NCBI GenBank assembly: GCA_033816765.1
Contig: CM066289.1
Span: 2,294,001 to 2,358,000, forward strand
DNA from: Nothopassalora personata
Lineage: Eukaryota; Ascomycota; Dothideomycetes; Mycosphaerellales; Mycosphaerellaceae
Reading direction: 5' to 3'
Length of the DNA: 64,000 bases
Position 1 is the first letter of the stretch. The number at the start of each line of letters is the position of its first letter. Shown here piece by piece: positions 42,044 through 53,346 of the stretch. A program made the position numbers and the translations under genes. Under the pieces are notes generated by a model. The model was not told the DNA's origin. It did not search any database and saw nothing but the letters and a program-made list of their open reading frames with translations.

Positions 42044-43811
42044 ATGAGGTCCTTTTCTTTGCTAGCCGCTCTTGTAGCCCTTGCTCCACACAGCGTACAT
42101 GGCCAGGTCGAGACACCACTCGGTGGCTTATCCGGTAGTCACCAGGAGCTTGAGAGATGGTGCGGTAAACCTTACAAGGCAGGGTATGAAACCAAGTCCG
42201 ATGCTTTTTGATTGTCTGCTGCTGACTTGACCAAGATCACCTAATTTCGATCCCGGAGGACAGTTACTTCCTCCTACCCCATACCCGGACCAGCGCCTCG
42301 ATCTCAGGATACGACCGCGGTATACCATATACGATAGTGGCGAGAAGGCTGCAGAGTTTATAGTCGATGCACTGCTTTCTCACACCCACGGAGAACCGTT
42401 TGAACCTCTTCCGCGCGAAGCCAAGCACAACTACAACCTAGACATCAAGATCCAGCTTACAGACGAAGGGCAAGTGCTTATTGAGGGTGATGTTCCGATC
42501 AACTCGTCCAAGAACTTGTTCAGCTTCGGACTAAGGTCGTTGCAAGCTCGCTTAGAACCATACGCTATTGAGCTCCATGCGCAGACTCAAGGGCCGGAGA
42601 ATGGCACTTATCACGCGGAGACCGAGCTCTACTACCTACCAGCCAAGAATAATGGCAGCACGGTCAAGATTGACAATTTGTTCGGTGGCATGATGGTGGC
42701 GAACAAAGCAACGAAGTTCGCCTTCGAACCTCTGCTACCGTTCGGCTTCTACACCAGCTGTTCTGGTTATTTGAACTACTCCTTGAGCAACGTCTCCGAC
42801 TATAAAGACTTGGGCTTCAACGCCATCAACCCTGTCTGCTCGCTCGCGGACGGAGATCTTGACTACATGTTCGACTGGCTGGACACGGAGAACCTCTGGT
42901 TCCAGTATGACATGCGCGGAACATATCTCAACCTCTCGTCTGTGGCCGAGCAGATACCCTTGATCAAGCATCGATCCAACCTTCTGTCCTGGTACACAGC
43001 GGATGAGCCAGATGGCTGGCAGTACAATCTGAGCTCCACAAAAGCTGCGTACGATCTGCTCATCAAAGAAGACCCCTACCATCCGACGGGACTGGTACTG
43101 AACTGCGACAATTACTACTTCGAGGAGTACACTTCGGGGACAGACTACATCATGGAAGATGCGTATCCAGTCGGCATTGATCCAAAGTTCAGCAGGAAGT
43201 TCAACACGACCTGTAATGAGACCTATGGCGACTGTGGCTGTGACAACTGCAAAGGGTCATTGCTCGATGTCAGCGACCGCCTTGACTCTTACTCGGAGTA
43301 TCAAAGCTGGCTTGGTTTCCGAGAGAAGCCGCAGTGGTCAGTTCTACAAGCCTTCTTTGGAGAATATTATTGGGCGAGAAGTCCGAGTCCTGCAGAGACA
43401 TGGGTCATGATGGTCTTGAGCTTCAATCACAAAGCGAAAGCGATCATGAGTTGGACCTTCCCGACCACGCCAGAATCGCTGGGTACGGCACATGGCATGA
43501 TGGCGAAAGTCGCTACTCTGCCTCCTGTCCGGGACTTTCTGATCGGAGATGACCCTAAGGCGATCAAGGTCGAGTCTCATCCTCTACTGGACGTGGCGTA
43601 CTGGGCGGTCAATGATCAAATCATGGTAGGAATTGCCAACGTCGAGGTCGATCGCAGTAACACGTCTGTCGCAATCGAGTTGCCCATCAATGCTCAAAAC
43701 ATAACAGGCCAGCCATGGGGTTCTCTTTCCTGGTATCTGGATGGCGAAGGCAGACTTTGCACGTCTGGGCTTGAAGGACTGATATCTAGTATTGTCATAC
43801 TCCATGTATGA
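42044..43811 (+). CDS. Secreted glycoside hydrolase-like protein (TIM-barrel type, family not assigned)
   Basis: Exons 42044-42183 and 42236-43811. The intron is GTATGA to CCAAG with a CTGAC branch. The protein is 571 residues. A signal peptide (MRSFSLLAALVALAPHSVHG) precedes a mature part that begins with ERWCGKPYKAG. A beta-rich N-terminal domain (residues ~60-200) is followed by a barrel-like domain with FGFYTSCSGYL, NLLSWYTADEPDGWQ, DYIMEDAYPVGID and WSVLQAFFGEYYWAR. The ADEPDGW segment has the look of a catalytic or binding acidic loop, and AIMSWTFPTTPESL the look of a C-terminal barrel strand. Several NxS/T sites are present. It is probably an extracellular glycan-active enzyme. I do not recognise a named family with certainty. 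Confidence 0.78.
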
Positions 43812-43871
43812 TGGACAAGGATTCTATGGATCCGATGTATCTCAAAAGAGCAGCGTGATAACAACACTTGA

Positions 43872-44243
43872 TTATGATGCTGATATCTCCCTGCGCAGTG
43901 TATACCTTGCAACACTCTGCTCGGGCTGCCAGATGAACCGTCCTGGACCAGCTAACATGACGCCCCTGATTAGCTCGCAGCAGTGCTGCATGGGTCCTTC
44001 GATATTCTCGACTGCCCAGCGAAAGGACGAACTGCGCTCGACCAGACAGTGAACGCTGCGCTCGGTCAAAGTAGCGCGCAAGGAGTCCATGATTTCGTGA
44101 AAGGCATGAGTGTCCCTGGCGATGGCCCTGATGTTATCTGGTGCATCATGAATAGTGTCGATCAATTCGTGCAGTTGCTTCGCGATACTAAGCGTGAACA
44201 GGGCGATTCCGAGGATTGCGCTGACGGATTCGATAGTGTCCAT
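43872..44243 (-). CDS. Helo-like N-terminal domain protein, short
   Basis: 123 residues from the ATG at 44243 (an upstream in-frame extension to 44381 is less typical). The opening MDTIESVSAILGIALFTLSI and the following KQLHELIDTIHDAPDNIRAI match the fungal N-terminal helical domain found at the front of NLR-like/STAND and ankyrin proteins (Helo-like, 'azaphilone cluster protein L N-terminal'). No nucleotide-binding or repeat domain follows. Only 60 bp separate its stop from the convergent glycosidase gene, so there is no room for one in this frame. It is either a stand-alone domain protein or a truncated gene. Confidence 0.55.
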   Translation of the reverse strand: MDTIESVSAILGIALFTLSIAKQLHELIDTIHDAPDNIRAIARDTHAFHEIMDSLRATLTERSVHCLVERSSSFRWAVENIEGPMQHCCELIRGVMLAGPGRFIWQPEQSVARYTLRREISAS

Positions 44244-44535
44244 AACGAGCCTCTGAAGGCACCCTTCGGCTGACCAATTCGAGAGTAGAGTATCTTGGGA
44301 GGGAGAGACCAGTACGGCCATACTAGTCTGGTTAATGCTATATGCTTGTCGTACAGATTCGAGTCCATATTGCACCAGCATGGCGCAGCTTCATCGTGCC
44401 TGCAGTTTGACAGGTACTGCGCGTAGTGCAGCGTCCAGCCATTACACACTCCGACCAACGCGGCCCCAGGCTTACCATGCAATGTTGTGCGCAGGAGCAG
44501 GTTGTCGCAAAGCTCATGGATGCAGACAGCTGAGA

Positions 44536-45060
44536 TCACATCACTGGCGCGTCCGGGATGCTATCCCCCATTCCACGAGCACCTTTCAAGCTGATGCACA
44601 TCCAGGAGTGGCCGTATCGTTTGAATTCGCAGATAACAACACTAGGCAAGACCACGCCTGTGGGCACACCATGGGTCTCGCCGTTCCAGAACATTGTGGC
44701 CATCCCCGCCTTCTCGTCAATTTCCGTATTGAGGTCGAAAATCTTGATGAAAAAGTCCGGGTACATGTCCGCCATGAACTGGAACACGGCAAGATGATCT
44801 TTCAGTGGCATCATCCCCGGTGGCGTCAGGTCCGAGTCACCTGGCGGTCGTTCCACCTCTCCAGTGAATTCAGGCGAAGTATGACTCCAGGCTGCACTGT
44901 TGACGTCGAAGTTGCGTTTGTTGATGGCTGTGATAAATCCCTGCATCTTCCTCTCCAGCTTTTCCCTCGTCGTCAGGTCGGCGGGCTCATCATTGATGTG
45001 TGGCCAATATGGTCGCTCATCCATATCATACGACGCGGAAACGCTGCTGTCAGTGTGCAT
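44536..45060 (-). CDS. NTF2-like (SnoaL-type) hypothetical protein
   Basis: 174 residues with ATG at 45060. After a short polar head (DERPYWPHINDEPADLTTRE) comes a helix-helix-strand pattern typical of NTF2-like folds: LERKMQGFITAINKRNFD, HLAVFQFMADMYPDFFIKIF, GMATMFWNGETHGVPTGVV and VVICEFKRYGHSWMCISLKG. Members are small cytosolic proteins that bind or isomerise hydrophobic ligands, and no specific activity can be inferred. It is divergent from the cytochrome b5-acyl-CoA dehydrogenase gene with only 346 bp between the starts, so co-regulation is plausible. Confidence 0.72.
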   Translation of the reverse strand: MHTDSSVSASYDMDERPYWPHINDEPADLTTREKLERKMQGFITAINKRNFDVNSAAWSHTSPEFTGEVERPPGDSDLTPPGMMPLKDHLAVFQFMADMYPDFFIKIFDLNTEIDEKAGMATMFWNGETHGVPTGVVLPSVVICEFKRYGHSWMCISLKGARGMGDSIPDAPVM

Positions 45061-45406
45061 GGCGAAGGGAGTGCTTATGTATCTGTGTTTACGCGGTTCG
45101 GACAGACATTGAGGCGGGTATCCTCCATTATTAGTTCTACGCGAGGCATTCGTGGCATTCTAAAATGGTGATGGAGCAGCTGACTTCGCAGTTGTGTGGT
45201 GTGACATTGGTGGACCCATCACGACCATCTCCTCTCGGCTTAGTTCTATGCTCCAAAATCCAATCAAAGACTGCCTACGGACCTCGGCGATAACAGTCCT
45301 GAAAGTCATCAATCGTGTAGAGAAGGCGACTGAAGATGGCAGACCTTCGTTGTCGTCGCTCAGTCGTGTTCGCTGCTGGATTTGTCGCTAAACACTCATA
45401 TCCACC
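45061..45406. promoter_or_regulatory. Divergent promoter, NTF2-like / b5-ACAD pair
   Basis: 346 bp separate the two divergent starts (45060 minus, 45407 plus). No clear TATA box. The ATG at 45407 has a good context (CATATCCACCATGA). Confidence 0.45.
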
Positions 45407-47112
45407 ATGACGGCCACTTACACCAGAGATGAGGTCAAGAAGGTTAGAATGATGCTCGAAACACCGAACCATTGCAATGGCTAACACAAGGCGCAGCACA
45501 CCGAAGAGGACGATATCTGGTTCATCATTGATCACAAAGTCTACGATGTTTCCGACTTCGTCGACGCTCACCCTGGAGGCGAGGTCGTCCTTCGACAAGT
45601 GGCAGGGCAGGACGCAACCGAAGCATTCTACAATCTCCATCGCCACGAGGTCCTCACAAACTACAGGAGCTTGCAGATTGGAACTATCAAAGGCGAGACT
45701 CCAGAGGTCATCACGCCACAGCCTGGCGACCTTTCCCAAGTACCCTATGCCGAGCCGATCTGGTTGACACCACAATTCTACTCACCATACTATAACGATT
45801 CGCACAGAGCACTCCGGAAAGAGGTCCGCAAGTTCGTCGAGACTACGATAAAGCCCGAGGCGGCCGAGAAGGAGAAGGACGGCAAGCTCATCAGTCAGGA
45901 GCTCATTGATAAGATGGCAGAGAACAACATGCTTGCATGCCGACTGGGACCTGGCAAGCACTTGCACAATCGGAAGCTGTTTGGTGGTGTAGTCGATGGC
46001 AAGGAATATGACTACTTCCATGACTTGATTGTCAGCCAGGAGATGGTCAGGGCGAACCAGCGCGGATTCCAAGATGGCAACATGGCTGGTATGACGATCT
46101 CTTTGACAGCTGTCCACCAGTGGTGCAAAGACGATGAGCTGCGGGAAAGGATCTCGCAGGAAGTCCTGTCCGGAAAGAAGAAGATTTGTCTGGCTGTCAC
46201 TGAGGCTTTTGCTGGATCCGATGTCGCCGGTTTGAGAACGACTGCAGAAGACAAGGGCGACCACTACCTTGTCAATGGAACCAAGGTATGTATCGTGCGC
46301 TTGCGTCTGCTTAGCAGGATGCAGCTAACATTGTGCTTCAAGAAATGGATCACCAACGGCGTCTTCTGCGATTACTTCGTGACCGGATGCCGGACCGACA
46401 AGGGCTTCTCCGTCCTCTTGATTGAACGATCTGATGACGTCGATACGAAGCTCATCAAGACTTCCTACTCTACCGCGGCTGGCACAACCTACATCGAATT
46501 CAACAACGTCAAAGTCCCCAAACGCAACATCCTCGGCCCTGAACACAAGGGCTTCGTCGTCATCATGTCCAACTTCAACCACGAGCGCTGGATGATGTGC
46601 GCCATGGTCGCTCGCTGGTCCCGGACAGTGCTGGAAGAGTGTTTGAAGTGGTCGCATCAACGTGAGTCTCTAGACACCCTCAGAGGTCTTCACATCTACT
46701 AACCTTTCACCCTCTGCTTCTAGGTATTGTCTTCGGCAAGCCACTCATCAACCAGCCTGTAATCCGCGCCAAGATCGCCAGAATCATTACTCTCGTAGAA
46801 GCGAATCAAGCATGGGTCGAGCAGATCACTTATCAGATGACGAAGTTGTCATACGATGAGCAGGCTAAATTTTTGTCCGGCCCGATCGGTCTGCTGAAGA
46901 ACTTCTCAACCAGATCAGCAAATGAGATTGCTGAGCAGGCCTGCAACATCTTCGGCGGAAGAGGACTAACACAGGGAGGTATGGGAAGTGTTGTAGAGAT
47001 GTTCAACAGGACGAACAAGTTTGATGCCATTTTGGGTGGGACGGAAGAAATCTTGGCAGACCTTGGCGTGAGGCAGGCGATGAGGTTCATGCCAGCCGGT
47101 GCGAAGTTGTAA
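45407..47112 (+). CDS. Cytochrome b5-acyl-CoA dehydrogenase fusion
   Basis: Exons 45407-45442, 45497-46285, 46343-46661 and 46724-47112. Introns have canonical ends, and the last carries a perfect CTACTAAC branch site. The protein is 510 residues. Residues 1-75 form a cytochrome b5 domain with the heme-ligand motif AHPGG (H37) and a second His in NLHRHEVL (H60/H62). Residues ~110-510 form a complete acyl-CoA dehydrogenase: RANQRGFQDGNM, LAVTEAFAGSDVAGLRT, NGTKKWITNG, RIVFGKPL, FGGRGLTQGG and LGGTEEIL near the end. No mitochondrial or peroxisomal signal is obvious. This architecture is known in ascomycetes, where the b5 domain may take electrons from the flavin. The substrate is unknown. Confidence 0.92.
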
Positions 47113-47272
47113 ATTGCGTATGCATATGTATACTTCAGTCTAACTTGAGAACAGTGGTCGACAAGGATTGAAAGACTCGTGTATCGGTCAGAAAGTTGGA
47201 AGCCACCAAAATCCTTCGTCGCTGCAGTGCCCTGTCGCTGCCGACAGAAGCGAGGATCACCGACTACTACTG

Positions 47273-48008
47273 ATGCCCAGCGACGAAGACACTTCTCCTT
47301 CACCAACTTCATCCACCTTTTCCACAAGTCACAGCGTCTGTGACAATCGCCAACGAAATGACCACCAGCCCCAGTGTTCCCCCACGAGCCTCACCCCTTC
47401 ACCTCCCATCAAGCTCCGAAGACACAAAACATCTCTCTCCTGCGACACCATATCATTCCACTTCCGCTTCAAACTAGGCTGAGACTACTACTCAAACCGC
47501 ACCACCTACTACGACGACGGTCCGCTTCGACGTCTCCACATCACCAAGGGTCACAGCACAGACCCGTCTTCGGATGCCAGTTTCGTCCTCATGGGGAGCG
47601 ACAGCGGATACAAAGACAACTTCGAGCACTTCACAGCTCTCTTCAGCGTTCTCCGTATCTGCCGCACAGTCCGAAGTGAAGTCATGCCCGTGCTTGCAGA
47701 TGTATCATTTGCCGCCCATCAGTCAGATGCGGTTCGTGTTTCTTTACTTCACGACCGCAGATATGGCGGGCTGGCTTGGCATGATCGGGGAGAAGAATGT
47801 GGCTAGCCTGAGAAAGTGGTTTCTACATGGAGCTGATGATTGTAAGAATGGGAAGTATCGCGAAGGTTACTTGTGGAGTGGCTTCCGTGCTGGACCTGTG
47901 CAGTGTTCTTACCACACTGATGTGCAAAAAGCATGTAATCGGCAGTGCTGGGTCCGCAGAAGTCGAAAGGGTCGTGTCCGAGACGTATTGAGGTTGAGCT
48001 TGATATGA
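47273..48008 (+). pseudogene. Decayed F-box/2EXR-like fungal gene
   Basis: The ATG at 47273 starts a Ser/Pro/Thr-rich head that leads into SFHFRFKLG. An in-frame TGA follows at 47480-47482, where Trp would fit. The same frame then resumes as DYYSNRTTYYDDGPLRRLHI and FEHFTALFSVLRICRTVRSE, which is the 'inherited by core helix' style of fungal F-box-like/2EXR and DUF7730-type proteins (CRTxRxEVxPVL). After about 47740 the homologous-looking text moves to another frame (MAGWLGMIGEKNVASLRKWF). One nonsense codon plus one frameshift suggest an inactive gene. Confidence 0.5.
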
Positions 48009-48461
48009 GGTTGGTGGGCGAAGACTTATCGTTCAGGAACCAGAATTTGGGCTTGGTTGAGGTGTGTCTTACTGGGGACCGGGCTGAGACTCATCAAGAT
48101 GGCTACTGAACCCTGGGCTGTCAATCTCTAGATTGACCTGCATACGGCCAGGCCCTAACTCTTGGCCATCCGATTCAGAGCAGTGGTGCCGACCATGTGG
48201 TTCGGTCGCTTAAAGCCAGACTAAGCCAAGACCCCAAGGCTGTGAGGGATGCATTGTTCCTGACACGTCATGTAATTACTACATCCTGTCTCAATAGCTA
48301 TCGTGGCCCGCACTGTACAGATAGAAGTGTGGCGGACTCCCTAATTAGCATCACAGGAGCCATCGAAATCAGCAGGACGGCTCTCATGAAGTTGGTAGAT
48401 AAGCTTTGAAGATAGATTCATGTGGCTCGGCTCGCTTCGAGTCTGTCCCACAAAGTCTTGC
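48009..48461. other. Intergenic
   Basis: 450 bp between the relic and the MFS transporter stop. No gene recognised. Confidence 0.35.
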
Positions 48462-50107
48462 CTAATCTTCGTCTTTCCACCCTTTCGGAGCGACCTCATT
48501 TCCACATCCGACAATTTCATCAACCTGAGCTCTTTGATCAAATCTCTTGTCCCTAGCTGTCAAGAGAATCAGCAGGCCAATGATCAGAAGCTGCCCAACA
48601 GTAGTCGCCAGGATACTGATGAAACCACCTTTAAAGTCTGGTGCTTTCGAGGCAGGGAACTGTACGACCTGAGTTCCTGCAACTATAGCCTGTCCTATCG
48701 CATTCATGCTTGCGGTGACGACAGCACGCTCCTCTGCATCATGTGCCATGACAACAGTCGCCCAGCCCATTGTCATCGGCGAGATCGCTCCTTCGAATCC
48801 TGTGATCATGAAAGCGGCCAGACGACCACTTTCACCAATATCCCATGCAACCAGAAGAGCAGTACCGATCAATACTGGGATGGTGACAGTAAGACTGCAA
48901 ATCCAGAAGCGGCCGGTCTTATCGGCCACGATACCAGAGGCAATGGCTGCTACTATGCTGATAGCTGTGGCCACTGTAGGTAACGTATTGATTCGGACGA
49001 CTGAGTATATGTCGCTCTTCGCTTTCAGATAGAGCGAGAATGGCTGACTGCTGGCTTGCGCGTTTTGGTTCATCAGTGACCAAGCAGTTACGAAAACGTA
49101 CCAATGCCAGCGGGTAAAGACCCTTTTGAATATGTCAATAGACAGTTTTAGCTGGGGTGGTGCTGTCCGTCCTTTAAGCCGATTGCGGGCTAACTTCAGC
49201 TGAAGTTCAGTTATAAATCGTGGTTTCTTCCTTGATGGCACGTCCGGGAAGACGAAGAGCCCAATAAAGGCGATCGGGATCGTGATGATGGCATCCATGA
49301 TGAACAGCCATCTCCATCCAGCAAGTCCATGGGTATTATTCAGGTTTGTGTACACTGCAGCTTGCAAGTAGCCAGCAAACATGGTGCCGAGAGGTGCTGC
49401 AGTATAAAATAGTGCTACCCGTCGACCGATTTCGCCTGGTTTGTACCAGCTTCCAATGACATAGATTGCCCCAGTAAAGGAGCAACATTCAAATAGGCCG
49501 GTGAAGAAACGCATCGCATAAAGTGTATCCACATTTTGCGCCCATGCCAAGCCGAACGTGGACAGCCCCCAGCCAAGTTCAAGAGCAGGCAGTACTCGAT
49601 TTGCCGGATAATGGGTCAGGAAGTAGCAGGCCGGGACCATAAAACAGCAGTATGATGCCCAGAATGTGGCGGTAAGATAGTTGAGCTCGTTGCCATAAAG
49701 GTGTAAGTCTTCCTTCACTAGAGAGATGTCAGCTTGCTTTCCTGTTCGAGGTGTATGATCATGAGCCTTGTGATATCTCCAGTGGCTCAGTATCTCTTTG
49801 CATCGTGCAGGTACCTACTGCCGCTCACGTAGGCGTTCGTGATGCTCTGCTGATCTAGATATTTGGTGAAGAATGAAAGGCATCCAAAAATCAGAATGCT
49901 TAGGTCCAGCTTCAAGACCAATGCTTTCTCTTCAGCGAGCATTTCCTTGGGATACCATTTCAACGTGGTCATAAGCCGGATCCAGCTGTTGTCCTTTCCA
50001 TGGTCAGCTGACGGCGCGTCCAAAGCGGTTTGATGGACATCCGGCGTCTTCATATCGGCCGAGGCCATTGTCGTCGAAGCTGCAGCAAAAGCAGAGTCTA
50101 CATCCAT
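48462..50107 (-). CDS. MFS transporter, anion:cation symporter (allantoate/pantothenate permease) family
   Basis: Exons 50107-49819 and 49717-48462. The intron is GTAGGT to CTCTAG with a GCTGACA branch, and joining yields 514 residues. A cytosolic N-terminus of ~60 residues precedes about 12 transmembrane helices. ACS-family landmarks are KLDLSILIFGCLSFFTKYLD, SITNAYVSGMKEDLHLYGNE (which the splice restores), a conserved ALELGWGLSTFGLAWAQN region and RFFTGLFECCSFTGAIYVIG. Relatives (Dal5, Liz1, Seo1, Tna1-like) import vitamins, allantoate and other organic anions with protons across the plasma membrane. The substrate is not predictable here. It is divergent from a P450 1.4 kb away. Confidence 0.9.
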
Positions 50108-51542
50108 GTAGAAGAGTAACAGCTATTGCAAGCTACGTCGACAAGACTTATACGTGTAGCTTGCAGGATCTCAATCCTTGGTCGTGAGGCAATGGCGACA
50201 TGGAACTGCTCTCAACCATGAGGCCCCATGTCAATCTCTCACTCAATAGCAGAAATCTCGACATGGCTGAGACTTCTCTGATGCGGCAAAGAGATAGCTC
50301 GACGAGCAGGGAGCGGAGTGTTTTGCGATGGTGCAATTGCTCTCCACAATCGTATCAGCGTCAGCATGGGAAGCTGCCTTTTCTCGGTCGTATCTGTGAT
50401 CATATAGAGCAGCTCCTCCAGGCCAGATCCTGAAGTTGTTTTGTGGGTAGTCGATGTTCTACTTGGGTGCACCAAGCTCCTGGAAGGACTTCGGCGGGTA
50501 CATGTATTGACGAAGTGGTGGCATCTGGCATCATACTGAACGGTACGCGTGCGTGCCTTGAGAGCACAGTGAAGGGTGATTGCGTGGGTGCGGGAATGCC
50601 AAGGCGGTGGCGGGTGGAAGACATTGTTTCCTTTAACGCCTTCCTCACCTCTCACATTGACATGCTTCACGGTCACAACCAGTCGTATACGCCCATCGAC
50701 GGCTGTTTGAGGCCAAGTACAAGTGCGCTACACGACCGATACTGCAAGTGCAAGAGGATGGGATGCACGGTGAAAGATTCAATTCGCCGCGATGGAGATG
50801 CGGCCGACACGCCTCCAACAGGACGACATACAGCCACGGGCTCGTTCTGTCAACAGAGGACGTGTCCCTGGGCTCCTGTCGGCAACGAAGCTTCGTCAAC
50901 ACCTCAACCTGTTTGGGCTATTACTTTACTCAGTATCGCCGTGAACCATGTGACGTTGATCATATAAGGGTTCTTGCGTGATCAAAGGCACACGCTTCGC
51001 ATCCGGCACCTCGTCCGGCCAGCACGGAGGTCAACGGCGGTAGTGCCCAAGAACGGAGAGTGTCTGCACGTTACCCATGCGTGTATGAAGCATCATGAGA
51101 TATCCACAAACGATGCAAATGGCATCGTGCTCGGCCTATCGCTGTTCCGCTCTCCACCGAAGCACCGCTTTGGTGGTACAGCCGTCCTCTGCATTGTACA
51201 GCCCAACATTGCCACTTTGACCGCACGTCAGCACAAAGCGGCGAATCACAGGCTCAGGCTCACATGAGTGGTCTCTCGTGGTCGGAATAGGCAATGGGTC
51301 AATTTGAGATAGGCAGTCAAAGCGATCTTGCTCCCTCGAAATTGAAATCCTAGGTGTGTGAACAAAGAAAGTTCGACGTTGCATGCTAAATCGTGAACGC
51401 TGAGCATTGCCTGACCAGGCTGTTGGGTCGGCTTCAAATAGCACACTTTACAGCCACTACGAACACTGCCAGATGCTACGCCATTTTCTCCTTACTTCTT
51501 TGCTTAGCATTACGTCGGTGGAGTGCAACCAGCTCAGCATCA
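50108..51542. other. Divergent intergenic region, MFS transporter / P450
   Basis: 1.4 kb between divergent starts. ORFs of up to 174 residues occur but overlap in several frames and show no protein features. Long enough to contain regulatory sites for both genes; none was identified. Confidence 0.4.
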
Positions 51543-53346
51543 ATGGCGACAGCAATTTCTGGCGTGTTCCCGAACGTATCCATCGGACCGCCGCGCCTAA
51601 GACTGTGGAACATCAGCCTGATCTTGCTCTTGGTATGGCTGGTCCGTCTCGCCCAGTGGGCATACGATAGGGCGGTGCATAGATCAAATTTCCGAGACTT
51701 CGCTAGGAAGAACAACTGCGCTCCGGGCACAGCACTACCAAAGCTTTTCCTAGGTGGTATTCGTCACAAGCTCAACCTACTATTATATCCTGGCGGCGAT
51801 CTCCTGGACGTGGTATTCGCTAACAAGTTCCTACGCTATGGCCCCACCCATACACTCACAGACGGCACCGGCGCGCCTGTCGTTGTACATACTGTGGACC
51901 CGAAGAACATCAACTCGGTCCTGTACAAGAATGAGAAGGCCTGGGGTCCGGCAAAGAGTCGAGCGCGGACCATGTATCCTTTAGCACAAGAAGGTCTCCT
52001 AAATTCTGAGGGTGACATATGGCACAAGAACCGCAAGATGATCCTTCGACACATCGGGACGAAGCGCGCCAAGGACGTTCGTAACGCCGAAGCAGACATA
52101 CAGCTTCTGTACGAGGCAATGGGTACTGTCGATCATGAAGGCTGGACTGAAACTGTGGATCTGCTTGACCTGTTCCATCGACTGTCTCTGGACATGTCAA
52201 CAACCTTCTTACTGGGGACCAGCGCGAACTCGCAGGCATCAGGCATGCGACATGTCAGAATGAGAGCTGCTATGAAAGAGTTTGGCCTGGTACCTGGCAA
52301 GAGGACTTCGAGGATGTCTTACAGCGAGGCGTACGAAACCGTGCGTGACTTCTTCTCATGGCGATCAAAGCTGGGATCGAAGTATTGGCTGGCAGATAGT
52401 CTGAAGGTAAGCAGTGGGACCATCAAGCTAGGACTCGCAGGTCAGCTGACATCAACCACAGTATCGTCAAGCTTGCGAGACATTGAATTCGTTCACTGAC
52501 GACCTCATCGGTCAAGCCATGAAGCGACGTGCCACTGTTCCGACAGGCGATTATGCCCGAGAGAGCGACGACAGCGACGGTAGATTTGGCCTCATCGACA
52601 GTCTGGTCGAGGACATCGGCAATCCTGTTCACATTCGCAACCTTGTCATGGACCTGTTCATTGCGGGCCAGAACATGACAGGCACCATAGCCGCCTGGGT
52701 ATTCGCACAGCTGGCGGCGAATCATGACATCCTCAGCCGCGTGCGCGAAGAAGTCCTTGAGAAGTTCGGAACAGAGTATGAGCCACGAATGCCTCTCACC
52801 TGGGACAACTTGCAGTCCTGCACAACGATGCAGCATGTCATCCTCGAGACACTGCGCATGTATCCTCTCCTTGCCAACATCGGTCGCAATGCTCGCGAAG
52901 ACACCATTCTTCCAACCGGTGGCGGCGCAGACGGCTTGCAACCGATCGCCGTACCCAAGGGCGCTGCTGTGACATGCAACGTCTACCTAACTCACCGCCG
53001 CGAGGAGGAATGGGGTTTCGATGCTTGGAAATTCAACCCTGACCGGTGGCACAACAAGAAGTTCGGCCCTGAGTCCGCACCATTCGGTATGGGTCCGCGG
53101 ATCTGCATCGGCCAGCAGCTCTCCAAGACGGAGCTGTCGTTCCTCATCGCCCGCATGATGCAGCACTTCTCCGAGATCCAGGTTCCTGAGGGCCAAGACA
53201 ACTTGACAAAGGAATATCGGGTCGTCGTTGCTCCCAAGAACGGTGTCAAGGTCAGGCTACGAGTCGCCAGGGACATAACTGGCAGTGCTTCACCGTTGCT
53301 TGGTGCTCGCAGGACGCCCAGTGTCTCTTCCTGTGGCTCTTCATGA
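51543..53346 (+). CDS. Cytochrome P450, CYP52-like (fatty-acid/alkane hydroxylase type)
   Basis: Exons 51543-52406 and 52462-53346. The intron is GTAAGC to CCACAG with CTGAC, giving 582 residues. An N-terminal membrane helix (WNISLILLLVWLVRLAQWAY) anchors it in the ER. The I-helix has AGQNMT (A356-T361), the K-helix has ETLR (E417/R420), the FNPDRW region follows, and the heme loop is FGMGPRICIG with ligand C503. GPRICIGQQ plus TELSFLIARMMQHF is close to the CYP52/CYP539 clan, which omega-hydroxylates fatty acids and alkanes. A Ser-rich C-terminal tail of ~25 residues is extra. It needs a P450 reductase encoded elsewhere. Confidence 0.92.

Noticed and set aside
50443..50967. 174-residue ORF between the transporter and the P450
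   Set aside because: No domain, and a competing antisense ORF covers it. Treated as intergenic.
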